Shown here: piece by piece, positions 15,935 to 25,871 of the stretch
How positions within the stretch are numbered: the first letter of the stretch is position 1
Layout: every line of letters starts with the position of its first letter
NCBI GenBank assembly: GCA_022844475.1
Contig: JALHLR010000014.1
Coordinates: 1 to 64,000 of the forward strand
Origin: Hyphomonadaceae bacterium
GTDB lineage: Bacteria; Pseudomonadota; Alphaproteobacteria; Caulobacterales; Hyphomonadaceae
Reading direction: 5' to 3'
DNA length: 64,000 nt
Made by a program: the position numbers and the translations under genes
Notes under the pieces: generated by a model
Told to the model about the DNA's origin: nothing
Databases searched by the model: none
Seen by the model: the letters and a program-made list of their open reading frames with translations, nothing else

Positions 15935-16981
15935 ATGACACGCTATTCTCGATCGGTGATCCCCGGCCGCCCGGCCGACGCCCCGCAACACGATCCCAAC
16001 CTCGAGCGGCTGGTCTTCGGCGCCAGGCGCGCGCCGCCGGCCGCCGCAAATGACCGCGCCGAACCCGACTTCCTCCCGCCAGTCGATGAGGACGAAGCGG
16101 ACATCCTCTCCAGCCGCGCCAATTCCGACCGCCGCAAGTCCGCCGACCGTCGCGCACAACCCAGTGGCCGACGCGCATCGGAGTATGCGCCTCTTCGTGA
16201 TGGCCCCCGCCCGGCTCGCGCTGATGAAAGCCGGCGTGGCCCGCTACTCCTTGGCGGGGCGCTTCTGATCGTCGCCGTCTTCGGTGTCGTGGTCTGGACC
16301 GCCTACAGCGACGGCCTCGCCACGGACGAGGCCGAGGTTGCGCCCGAACTCAGCACGGCCGGCGCCTTCAAGACGCCGCCGCGCGTGATCGAAGCGGCGC
16401 CCCTCGTCACCGAACCGGTCGAGACGATCGCCGAGTCCGCTGACACGCCGAGCCTCGATGGCGGGACAACCGACTCGCTCGCCGAACAACGGCCCGAACC
16501 GCCAGCACCCGCCGAAGCCGCTGTCGCGCCGCCGCCGTCCAAGGTCATGGCGCCGCCGCCCGCGCCGCTGAAATCGCCAGTTCCAGCGGCCGCCATCGCG
16601 TCCCCTGCAGTGAAGGTGGAGGCGCCGAAAGTCGAACCGCCGAAGCCAGCTCCGGCCAAGCCCGTCGCCGCCGTCCCCGCGCCTGCGCCCGTCGCGCCGA
16701 CGCCCTCAGCCTACCGCCCCGCTTTCACGGCCTATGGCGACCACGTCGTCCAGATCGCCGCCACCTCCAGCACCGCTTCCGCCGGCGCCGAGTTTGCGCG
16801 CATGTCGAAGGCCTGGCCCGACCTGCTTTCGGGCGCGGAAAGGTTCGTCCAGGAGGCAGACGTCAACGGGAAAACCGTCTACCGTCTGCGCGTCGGATCG
16901 TTCGCATCCAAAGCCGACGCCGCTGCCTTCTGCACGGCGTTCAAGGCCAAGGGCGGCAACTGTTATCCGGCCCTGAAATAG
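15935..16981 (+). CDS. SPOR-domain membrane protein
   Basis: A 348-residue bitopic protein: cytoplasmic N-terminus of about 100 residues rich in charged residues, one membrane helix at 103-123 (PLLLGGALLIVAVFGVVVW), a long periplasmic linker rich in Ala, Pro and Lys, and a C-terminal SPOR domain (about 272-348; YGDHVVQIAAT, VYRLRVGSFASKADAAAFC). SPOR domains bind denuded peptidoglycan at the division site, so a role in division or septal wall remodelling is likely. ATG 15935 (MTRYSRSVIPG) is preferred over a start at 15800. nagZ follows 13 bases downstream. Confidence 0.9.
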   Translation: MTRYSRSVIPGRPADAPQHDPNLERLVFGARRAPPAAANDRAEPDFLPPVDEDEADILSSRANSDRRKSADRRAQPSGRRASEYAPLRDGPRPARADESRRGPLLLGGALLIVAVFGVVVWTAYSDGLATDEAEVAPELSTAGAFKTPPRVIEAAPLVTEPVETIAESADTPSLDGGTTDSLAEQRPEPPAPAEAAVAPPPSKVMAPPPAPLKSPVPAAAIASPAVKVEAPKVEPPKPAPAKPVAAVPAPAPVAPTPSAYRPAFTAYGDHVVQIAATSSTASAGAEFARMSKAWPDLLSGAERFVQEADVNGKTVYRLRVGSFASKADAAAFCTAFKAKGGNCYPALK

Positions 16982-16994
16982 CCCGGACCTTTCG

Positions 16995-18065
16995 ATGACT
17001 GCTCCCCGCGCGTGTATCCTGTCCGTCTCCGGTCACACGCTGACGGACGGGGAGAAAGCCCTGCTCGCGCGCGCGAACCCGTGGGGCATTATCCTCATGG
17101 GCCGCAGTTGCGGAAACCCCGCGCAGGTCACAGCCCTCACAGAAGCCATCCACCAGACCACCGGCCGCAACACGCTCATCTTCATTGATCAGGAAGGTGG
17201 CCGCGTCCGCCGCCTCCGCCCGCCCCAATGGCCGGATATCCCCGCACCGCTCACCTGGCTGCCGCTCTACAAGCAGGACACAGACCTCGGCCGCGAAGCC
17301 GTCTGGCTCCACCACCGCCTGATGGCCGCCGAACTCGAACCCATGGGCATCCGCGCTGACTGCGCGCCCGTGATCGATCTTCTCCATCCCCACATGCACA
17401 AGATCGTCGGCGACCGCGCACTCGGTGAAACGGCAGAGCAGGTCGCCGATCTCGCGCAAGTCGCGCTCAAGGGCCTCAGTGATGGCGGTGTCTCCGGCGT
17501 CATCAAGCATATGCCAGGCCATGGCCGCGCAGAAGTCGACAGCCATGAAACCATGCCCGTCGTCCGCGCCTCCCGCGCCGATGTCGAACAGGACATCGCT
17601 CCCTTCCGCGCCGTGCGCCACGCCACCATGGGCATGACCGCCCATCTCGCCTACGCCATCCTCGACGACGAGACCACGCCCGCCACGCACTCGCCGAAAA
17701 TCATCTCGCAAATCATCCGCGGCGAAATCGGCTTCGACGGCCTCCTGATGACCGACGACCTCGGCATGAAGGCCCTCGGCGGCACCCTCGCCAGCCGCGC
17801 CACACGCGCTCTCGACGCCGGCTGCGACGTCATCCTCCACTGCTCCGGCCTCGATGCCTGGGGCAAGGTCCTCCGCGACCCGGAGATGGTCCTGCGCGAG
17901 ATGTCCGAAATCGTCGACGCCTGCCCGGAGCTTTCCGGAGCAGGCCTCCGCCGCGCCAAGTCCGCCGACGCCGCCATCCGCGAGCCAAAGCCGTTCGACA
18001 AGGCCGTGGGCAGGGCGCGGATGGAAGCGTTGCTGGCGATGCTGCCGTCGGGCGCGGTGGCCTGA
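16995..18065 (+). CDS. nagZ: Beta-N-acetylhexosaminidase
   Basis: Cytoplasmic glycoside hydrolase family 3 enzyme of peptidoglycan recycling that removes N-acetylglucosamine from anhydromuropeptides; 356 residues. The family motif GVIKHMPGHG spans residues 168-177, with the acid/base dyad His176 on the mobile loop. The nucleophile is Asp254 in LLMTDDLGM. FIDQEGGRVRRL near residue 63 is also diagnostic. It follows the SPOR gene closely and is probably cotranscribed, which matches their shared peptidoglycan context. Confidence 0.96.
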   Translation: MTAPRACILSVSGHTLTDGEKALLARANPWGIILMGRSCGNPAQVTALTEAIHQTTGRNTLIFIDQEGGRVRRLRPPQWPDIPAPLTWLPLYKQDTDLGREAVWLHHRLMAAELEPMGIRADCAPVIDLLHPHMHKIVGDRALGETAEQVADLAQVALKGLSDGGVSGVIKHMPGHGRAEVDSHETMPVVRASRADVEQDIAPFRAVRHATMGMTAHLAYAILDDETTPATHSPKIISQIIRGEIGFDGLLMTDDLGMKALGGTLASRATRALDAGCDVILHCSGLDAWGKVLRDPEMVLREMSEIVDACPELSGAGLRRAKSADAAIREPKPFDKAVGRARMEALLAMLPSGAVA

Positions 18066-18071
18066 GCCTCC

Positions 18072-18127
18072 ATTCCGGCCATGTGGTTCGAAGGTCGCTC
18101 CCTTCGCCCGCTGCTCACCATGAGGGC
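18072..18127. repeat. REP-like intergenic palindromic element
   Basis: The stretch contains CGAAGG and CCTTCG (18089-18094 and 18101-18106) as a six-pair stem, flanked by ATGTGGTT on one side and CTCACCATGAGG on the other. The flanks resemble the ends of dispersed palindromic repeats common between genes in Alphaproteobacteria (…GGTGAG…TCGAACCA…). A possible shortened relative lies at 22431-22455. Assignment is from memory of the motif, not a search. Confidence 0.35.
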
Positions 18128-18185
18128 TCTCTCAACTGTCGCGGAAGTAGCGAAGGCCCCTAAGGGTGTGCAGCCGTGAAGCGGT

Positions 18186-18205
18186 GCCTCGCCGACCGAC
18201 GAGGC
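18186..18205. other. Short hairpin upstream of scpA
   Basis: GCCTCG and CGAGGC form six pairs around CCGACCGA. It lies between the REP-like element and the scpA promoter, with no T-run. It may be incidental. The rest of 18128-18250 shows nothing else recognisable. Confidence 0.3.
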
Positions 18206-18254
18206 GCTGGGCTTACCGCCCATCCCGGCAGTGCAAGCCTCAGGCGAAACCAAG

Positions 18255-18282
18255 TTGCCCCGCCCGCCCGCCTCGTCTAGTC
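18255..18282 (+). promoter_or_regulatory. Candidate promoter of scpA
   Basis: TTGCCC at 18255-18260 and CTAGTC at 18277-18282 are separated by 16 bases. The -10 element ends only seven bases before the scpA ATG and there is no Shine-Dalgarno sequence, so a transcript starting here would be leaderless or nearly so. Confidence 0.5.
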
Positions 18283-18289
18283 CCATCCC

Positions 18290-19111
18290 ATGAGCGTTAT
18301 TCCCGTTGAAAACGAGGACATGCTGGCCCAGGCCGCCGCCGAGGCTGCCGACGCGAGGGATGCGTTCACCGTCGACCTCGACGGCTATGAAGGCCCGCTC
18401 CACCTGCTGCTTGACCTTGCCCGCCGCCACAAGATCGACCTCGTGAAGGTCTCGATCCTCGCGCTCGCCGACCAGTACCTGAAATGGATCCACGCGGCCC
18501 GCGAGAAGCGGATCGACCTCGCCGCCGACTATCTCCTGATGGCCGCCTGGCTCGCCTTCCTTAAATCGAAACTGCTGCTCCCGTCCGAGCGCAAGGCCGG
18601 CGACGAGACCGACCCTGACGAACTCGCAGGCCGTCTCGCCTTCCGCCTGCGCCGCCTCGACGCCATGCGCCGCGCGGTCAACGATCTCCATGAGGGCAAT
18701 CTCGACGGCCGCGATGTCTTCGCGCGCGGTGATCCGCAGCTCGCCAGGATCATCCGCAAGCCGCTCTGGAACAGCACCCTGCACGACATTCTCAAGGCCT
18801 TCGGCGACATCAACACGCGCAAGGTGAAACTCCGCGCCCACGTCATCGCGCGCCAGCCCGTTGTCCCGCTCGACTCGGCCCGCCGCAAGCTCGAGCAACT
18901 CGTGCCCGATCTCATCGACTGGGCCTCGATTCAGCTGATGCACGCCGAGGACGAAGCTTCAAAGGACGCCCCCCGCCGCTCCGAAGTCGCCAGCTTCTTC
19001 TCCGCTGCTCTGGAACTGACCAAGAACCGGGCCGTCGACATCCGCCAGGACCAGCTCTTCTCCGACGTCTATGTCCGCAAGGCCCACCAGGACCTGAAGG
19101 CGGCCGAATGA
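18290..19111 (+). CDS. scpA: Segregation and condensation protein A
   Basis: Kleisin subunit that bridges the SMC heads and recruits ScpB for chromosome condensation and segregation; 273 residues. The N-terminal SMC-neck-binding part is recognisable (FTVDLDGYEGPLHLLLDLAR, then KIDLVKVSILALADQYLKWI and YLLMAAWLAFLKSKLLLP). The C-terminal winged-helix part is VASFFSAALELTKNRAVDIR then QDQLFSDVYV. No ribosome-binding site precedes ATG 18290 and a -10 element lies directly upstream. scpB overlaps by four bases. Confidence 0.95.
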   Translation: MSVIPVENEDMLAQAAAEAADARDAFTVDLDGYEGPLHLLLDLARRHKIDLVKVSILALADQYLKWIHAAREKRIDLAADYLLMAAWLAFLKSKLLLPSERKAGDETDPDELAGRLAFRLRRLDAMRRAVNDLHEGNLDGRDVFARGDPQLARIIRKPLWNSTLHDILKAFGDINTRKVKLRAHVIARQPVVPLDSARRKLEQLVPDLIDWASIQLMHAEDEASKDAPRRSEVASFFSAALELTKNRAVDIRQDQLFSDVYVRKAHQDLKAAE

Positions 19112-19944
19112 GCGGAGAGGAAAAGCCGGACCTGCAGGCCATGCGCGACGCAGTGGCCAGGCTGGCCAAGCAGCGCAAGCAGAAGTCTGCACCGGCAAGT
19201 CGTCCGCATTCCGAGGATCCGCAAAGCGGCGTCTCGAAGGACGAGGATGGGCTCACCGACGTTCCGTCTCAGTCAACATCGCCAGACCCCGAACGCCTTG
19301 CCGACGCGCTGCGCCGCGCCGAAGCCATCCTCTTCGCCTCCAACGAACCGATCGACGCCACCACGCTGACAGAAGCGCTCCCGCCGGGCGTTGAATCTGG
19401 TGACGTGTTGCTCAAGCTGAAAGCCGCCTACGCCACGCGCGGCGTCCAGCTGGTCGAACTCGCCGGCAAGTGGCGCTTCCAGACCGCGCCCGATCTCGCC
19501 TTCCTGTTCGAGGAAACCCGCGAACAGCCCCGCGCCCTGTCGCGCGCCGCCCTCGAAACCCTCGCCATCGTGGCCTACTGCCAGCCCGTCACCCGTCCCG
19601 AGATCGAGGACGTCCGCGGCGTTGCCGTCTCGACCGGCACGCTCGACATTCTGATGGAGGCCGGCTGGATCCGTCCCCGCGGCCGCCGCCGCACGCCCGG
19701 CCGGCCTGTGACATTTGGAACCACCGACGCCTTCCTTGTCCACTTCGGGCTCGACGCCATCGACAGCCTGCCGGGCAGGGACGACCTCAAGGCTGCCGGC
19801 CTGCTCAGCGCCGATATCCCTCGCGACTTCGAATTTGCAGGCGCCCCGCGCGATCCCGAGACCGGCGAACTTCTGGGCGAGGACCCGCTCGAAGACGCCG
19901 ATTTCCAGCCCGACTTCCTGGAAGGCGCCGAAGACCGCCCCTGA
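19108..19944 (+). CDS. scpB: Segregation and condensation protein B
   Basis: ScpB dimer subunit of the SMC-ScpAB complex, 278 residues. After a charged 50-residue leader, the tandem winged-helix core begins at DALRRAEAILFASNEPIDAT and contains the conserved LETLAIVAYCQPVTRPEIED and RRRTPGRPVTFGTTDAFLVH motifs. The last 60 residues form an acidic tail. It starts within the scpA stop (ATGA), indicating coupled translation of the two partners. Downstream in the same direction are a 37-residue ORF and tatABC. Confidence 0.95.
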   Translation: MSGEEKPDLQAMRDAVARLAKQRKQKSAPASRPHSEDPQSGVSKDEDGLTDVPSQSTSPDPERLADALRRAEAILFASNEPIDATTLTEALPPGVESGDVLLKLKAAYATRGVQLVELAGKWRFQTAPDLAFLFEETREQPRALSRAALETLAIVAYCQPVTRPEIEDVRGVAVSTGTLDILMEAGWIRPRGRRRTPGRPVTFGTTDAFLVHFGLDAIDSLPGRDDLKAAGLLSADIPRDFEFAGAPRDPETGELLGEDPLEDADFQPDFLEGAEDRP

Positions 19945-20033
19945 GGGGGGTCAATCGACTTGCTGTGAGGCCTTGCTAGCCGGGTTTGCGCTTGGGAGGC
20001 TGCGGGGTTACCTTACCAAGAGGAAACGGAACA

Positions 20034-20147
20034 ATGGTTGCAACGCCCGGCCTCGGAATCGGTCTGATTTCCGCCGCCATGATTATCCTGCTGGCTCCCG
20101 GGCCGCTGAAACTTCTGGGCGTGGCGGCCCTCTGGGGCGTTGGCTAG
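20034..20147 (+). CDS. 37-residue hydrophobic microprotein between scpB and tatA
   Basis: ATG 20034 is preceded by AAGAGGAAACGGAAC, a usable ribosome-binding site. The peptide has one membrane span, about residues 8-32 (GIGLISAAMIILLAPGPLKL then LGVAALWGVG), with proline and glycine in the middle. Third codon positions are GC-rich. The ORF sits on the same strand, 89 bases after scpB and 74 before tatA. It resembles no Tat component (TatE has the FGxxKL motif, absent here). It may be a membrane microprotein or a leader peptide. Confidence 0.45.
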   Translation: MVATPGLGIGLISAAMIILLAPGPLKLLGVAALWGVG

Positions 20148-20221
20148 GGCGGGGCGTGGGATAGAGCTGGGCATTCTCGCCCGACGAACATGCCGCGCTG
20201 GCGGCCAACGGAGTAGACACA

Positions 20222-20449
20222 ATGGGACGCATCGGTCCTGTCGAAATCATCATCTTCCTGGTTGTCGTCCTGCTGATCTTCGGCGGCCGCGGCAAGATCT
20301 CGGGAATCATGGGCGACTTCGCGAAAGGCATCAAAAGCTTTCGCAAGGGCATGAAAGAGCCGGACGTCGACACGAGCCAGACCACGTCCGGCGCGCTGGT
20401 CAACGAGCCGATCAACGTCACCCCGGACAAAGAGAAGTCGAAGGTCTGA
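20222..20449 (+). CDS. tatA: Sec-independent protein translocase TatA
   Basis: Pore-forming subunit of the twin-arginine translocase, 75 residues. A membrane helix at residues 5-21 (GPVEIIIFLVVVLLIFG) is followed by the hinge and the amphipathic helix KISGIMGDFAKGIKSFRKGM, then a hydrophilic tail. The hinge reads FGGRGKI, with one more glycine than the usual FGRGKI. tatB and tatC follow. Confidence 0.95.
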   Translation: MGRIGPVEIIIFLVVVLLIFGGRGKISGIMGDFAKGIKSFRKGMKEPDVDTSQTTSGALVNEPINVTPDKEKSKV

Positions 20450-20516
20450 TCGTTCAGGCCCTGGGCGCCGCTATGGCCGCCTCTGACTTCTGTTCTCCGG
20501 AAGGAGCGACATTGCC

Positions 20517-21257
20517 ATGATGCCGGGCGTCGGCTTCGAGGAAATGATCCTGCTGGTTCTCGTGGCGATCGTCGTGATCGGCCCGAAGGACCTGCCGCTC
20601 ATGATGCGCAAGTTCGGCCGCTTTACCGGCAAGATGCGCGCGATGGCGTTCGAGTTCAAACAGGGCTTCGACGAGCTGGGGCGCCAGGCGGAGCTGGATG
20701 AACTCCGCAAGGAAGTCTCCGACCTCAAAAAGAGCACCGGCCTCGAAGACCTCCGCCGCGAGTTCGACGAAGACAGGCGCGCGCTGGAAGCCGACGTGAA
20801 TTCCGCGATCACCGATCCAGCGCCGCCAAAACCTGCCGCGCCCGCATCCCCCGGTGAGCCCGCCGCCGGAACCGAACCAGCCACCCCCGCAACACCGCCC
20901 GCAATTGCAGGCGCTGCGCCCATCGCAGCCGTCGCTGCTGCAGCAGCCACGGCCGACCCCGAATTCGTCCCCGCCATGACAGTCCGCGCGTCAGACAGGT
21001 TTCCCAAGCCGATCAAGCGCACCCCGACGCATCCGGCCGCCGCCTCCGCCATCAATGCGGCCCGCCCGGATCCCGCGCCCTATGCTGGCCTCTCGGCCGA
21101 CCATCCCGGCTATGACACCGGCGAGGATTTCCGCCTGGAAGGCCACCCGCCCGAAACCTTCAGACCCGCCAACGGCGAGGCAGACAGCAACGTCCACATC
21201 GTCCCGGACGATGAAGTCCGCCCGCCCGCGCCCGTTAAGCAGGACACGACTGCCTGA
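20517..21257 (+). CDS. tatB: Sec-independent protein translocase TatB
   Basis: Receptor subunit of the twin-arginine translocase, 246 residues. The N-terminal helix with the conserved glutamate (MPGVGFEEMILLVLVAIVVI) and GPKDLPLMMRKFGRFTGKMR amphipathic helix identify it. A long coiled region (ELGRQAELDELRKEVSDLKK) and an Ala/Pro-rich tail follow; the tail makes it longer than enterobacterial TatB. AAGGAG at 20501-20506 precedes ATG 20517; the second codon is also ATG. Its stop overlaps the tatC start. Confidence 0.94.
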   Translation: MMPGVGFEEMILLVLVAIVVIGPKDLPLMMRKFGRFTGKMRAMAFEFKQGFDELGRQAELDELRKEVSDLKKSTGLEDLRREFDEDRRALEADVNSAITDPAPPKPAAPASPGEPAAGTEPATPATPPAIAGAAPIAAVAAAAATADPEFVPAMTVRASDRFPKPIKRTPTHPAAASAINAARPDPAPYAGLSADHPGYDTGEDFRLEGHPPETFRPANGEADSNVHIVPDDEVRPPAPVKQDTTA

Positions 21258-22207
21258 TGAGCATGCCGTGGAAGAAAGGGAAGAAGGCATCGGGCGCGCC
21301 GCCCGAACCCGCCATTGACGAGGTCGAGGCCAGCCGCGCGCCGCTGATGGACCACCTGCTGGAACTGCGCGACCGCCTGGTGCGCATCCTCTGGGTCATC
21401 GGCATCCTCTTTCTCGCTGGCTGGTATGTCACCGAGCCGGTGCTGGCTTATCTGCTTCAGCCGCTCAGCGACGCCGCGCACCGCGCTGGCCGTCCGCTCG
21501 AAGAGACGATCGAAACGGTCACCACCGCGCCGATGGAGATGATCTTCGTCAAGCTGAAGATGTCCTTCCTGCTTGCCGTCGCCGGAGGTTTCCCCTTCAT
21601 CGCCTACCAGATCTACGCCTTCATCGCGCCGGGCCTCTACAAGAACGAACGCTCCGCCGTGCTGCCCTACCTCTTCCTGATGCCCATGCTGTTCGCGGCC
21701 GGCGGCGCGCTGGTCTACCAGTATGTCCTGCCGACCTTCATGGACCTGTCCTTCAGCCAGGAATTCACCGCCGCGGGCGCCAAGGTCGTCTACCTGCCCA
21801 AGGTCAAGGAATACTACGAGCTCACGATCTCGCTGCTCACCGCTTTCGGCTTTGCGTTCCAGCTGCCGATTGTTATGTCGCTGCTCGCGCGCGCCGGCGT
21901 CGTCAACGCGGGCGGCCTGCGCAAGGGTCGCAAGTTCGCGCTCGTGGTCATCGTCTTCGCCGCGATGTTCATGACCCCGCCCGACCCGTTCAGCTGGGTC
22001 CTGCTCTCGGTTCCGCTCTTCCTGCTCTACGAAAGCGGCATCATCTCCGCGATGCTGATCGGCCGCGCCCGCAAGCGCCGCGAAGCCGCCGACGCCAAAC
22101 GCGAGGAAGAAGAAGCCCGCCGCGAAGCCGCCGAAGAAGAGTCCCGCCGCCGCGCCGCCGCCGCCGCACAGTCCGCCACGCAAGGCGCGCTGCCCGCAGG
22201 CGAATAG
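21257..22207 (+). CDS. tatC: Sec-independent protein translocase TatC
   Basis: Six-span core of the twin-arginine signal receptor, 316 residues. Diagnostic segments are LMDHLLELRDRLVRILWVIG, the FPFIAYQIYAFIAPGLYKNE cytoplasmic loop and helix, and the VIVFAAMFMTPPDPFSWVLL stretch. The C-terminal 50 residues are a charged Arg/Glu/Ala-rich tail that extends beyond the conserved core. A TGATGA overlap couples it to tatB. A hairpin 57 bases downstream may end the transcript. Confidence 0.96.
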   Translation: MSMPWKKGKKASGAPPEPAIDEVEASRAPLMDHLLELRDRLVRILWVIGILFLAGWYVTEPVLAYLLQPLSDAAHRAGRPLEETIETVTTAPMEMIFVKLKMSFLLAVAGGFPFIAYQIYAFIAPGLYKNERSAVLPYLFLMPMLFAAGGALVYQYVLPTFMDLSFSQEFTAAGAKVVYLPKVKEYYELTISLLTAFGFAFQLPIVMSLLARAGVVNAGGLRKGRKFALVVIVFAAMFMTPPDPFSWVLLSVPLFLLYESGIISAMLIGRARKRREAADAKREEEEARREAAEEESRRRAAAAAQSATQGALPAGE

Positions 22208-22263
22208 CCAAGACCACGCCCGCTGACAGTGACCCTCGCCGGGCCGGCCGATTCCGGACACAC

Positions 22264-22289
22264 GGTTTGGGTCTCGATCCCAACCTTTT
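22264..22289 (+). terminator. Weak terminator after tatC
   Basis: GGTTTGGG pairs with CCCAACC (seven pairs, one bulged T) around TCTCGAT and is followed by TTTTC. It would end the scpAB-tatABC transcript. Confidence 0.5.
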
Positions 22290-22484
22290 CAACGCGCTGC
22301 GCTGGCCTATTCGGTCGATTGCCGACACATGCGTCCCCCCGCGTCCGGACCGGTGAGATTCTGCGCTCATCCATTCCGCATGAAGGGCGGCCGTACACCG
22401 TTCAACGGCGCTGGATGGATGCAGGCGAGCGTGAGCAGCCTCTCGAGCCAACGAGACGAAGCGTTTTTCGCGAATTGGTCCTGA

Positions 22485-24600
<2,116 letters not shown>

Positions 24601-24601
<1 letters not shown>

Positions 24602-25131
24602 TGGAGCAGGCAATGGGATTCTCGCTCGCCTGGTTCGCGGCCCAGGGCATTGATCGCGACGACTTCCTCGAACGCCTCGGCTTCACCGACACCGGCGAGG
24701 TCGACGAGTATTTCGATCAGGATCATTCCGGCGGCGAGCTTCCCGGCGGCTGGTGCATCATCCTCACCAGCGATCTTGGCCTCCTCGCACCGGACAAGCT
24801 GGCGCAATGGTCCGCAGGCTGCCGTCTCGTAGCGACGGTGGTTCACGAAGATTCGGCGAATTCGCTCGCCACCGAATGGAAGGACGGCCGCCTGATCTGG
24901 TCCGTCTCACACGACGGCAGCGAAGGCGGCGATCAACTCGCCGTCGAAGGCCAGCTGCCCGATGTCTTCGACGAGCTGAAGCACGAAGCTGACGCCCTGC
25001 AGCTCGCTGACGTCGTCTTCGATATCCCGCTCGACCTCGCTGCCGAACTCACCGGCTTCCGCCATGACGAGATGGGCTTCGACGATGACATCCCGCCCTT
25101 CACCATTCTGGAGCGGACGCACCTGACATGA
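24601..25131 (+). CDS. Acidic hypothetical protein
   Basis: A 176-residue soluble, strongly acidic protein. Its start overlaps the upstream lipoprotein stop (TGATG). Features are an N-terminal helix FSLAWFAAQGIDRDDFLERL, a central ELPGGWCIILTSDLGLLAPD strand region, and a WKDGRLIWSVSHDG hairpin. This architecture of a small acidic alpha/beta protein with aromatic strands resembles immunity or SMI1/KNR4-like proteins, but no motif proves that. An in-frame ATG at 24613 is an alternative start. Confidence 0.6.
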
Positions 25132-25150
25132 TGCGGGTAGGCCAGTGGCG

Positions 25151-25804
25151 ATGAACGACGCGGACCCTCGCTTTCAGGCTGCACGCCTCGTGCTGCAGCT
25201 GCGTCAGGCGGGCGTCACCGATCACAATGTCGCCGAGGCGCTGGAAATGACGCCGCGCGATCAGTTCACGCCGCGCCCCTTCGAGGCCGATGCATGGGAG
25301 AATGTCGAACTCCCGATCGACTGCGGGCAGAGCATGACGCGCCCGGTGACGGTGGGCGTGATGGTGCAGGCGCTCGGCGCGGAGAAGGGCCACACCGTTC
25401 TCGAGATCGGCTGCGGCACCGGCTATGTCGCCGCCGTGCTCAGCCGTCTTGCCCGCCGCGTCTACAGCATGGACCGCTACCGCACGCTCCTGGAAAAGGC
25501 CCGCGCCCTGATCGAACGCCTCGACATGGCGGCCCGGATCGAGCTGCGCCACGGCGATGGCATCGCTGGCTGGCCGGAGGCCGCGCCGTTCGATCGCATC
25601 CTGATCATGGGCGCCGTGCCGGAATTGCCGCCGGAACTTGCCCGCCAGCTTGCTCCCGGCGGCATAGCCGTCATGCCGGCCGAACGCGCCGGCCGCGTGG
25701 TCATCGTGCGCATGATGAAGCAGCCGGACGGCTCCTTTGCCGAAGCCGTTATCGCCCCGGCCAGTTTCGCCCCGCTAGAGCCCGGAATTGCAAGGGAACT
25801 CTGA
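25151..25804 (+). CDS. pcm: Protein-L-isoaspartate O-methyltransferase
   Basis: Repair methyltransferase that uses S-adenosylmethionine to methylate isoaspartyl residues in aged proteins; 217 residues. The family signature is present: QSMTRPVTVGVMVQALGA before motif I, TVLEIGCGTGYVAAVLSRLA for AdoMet binding, and FDRILIMGAVPELPPELARQ. A GTG at 25145 would add two residues. surE, the usual upstream neighbour in relatives, is absent and the two unknown genes above occupy its place. The isoaspartyl peptidase at the window start acts on the same kind of damage. Confidence 0.94.
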   Translation: MNDADPRFQAARLVLQLRQAGVTDHNVAEALEMTPRDQFTPRPFEADAWENVELPIDCGQSMTRPVTVGVMVQALGAEKGHTVLEIGCGTGYVAAVLSRLARRVYSMDRYRTLLEKARALIERLDMAARIELRHGDGIAGWPEAAPFDRILIMGAVPELPPELARQLAPGGIAVMPAERAGRVVIVRMMKQPDGSFAEAVIAPASFAPLEPGIAREL

Positions 25805-25871
25805 CCGCAGTCCGCTTCAGCTTCCGGTAAGCATGATCGGTGCAGTCTCGGCCTGATTTCCCGGAGGACCG

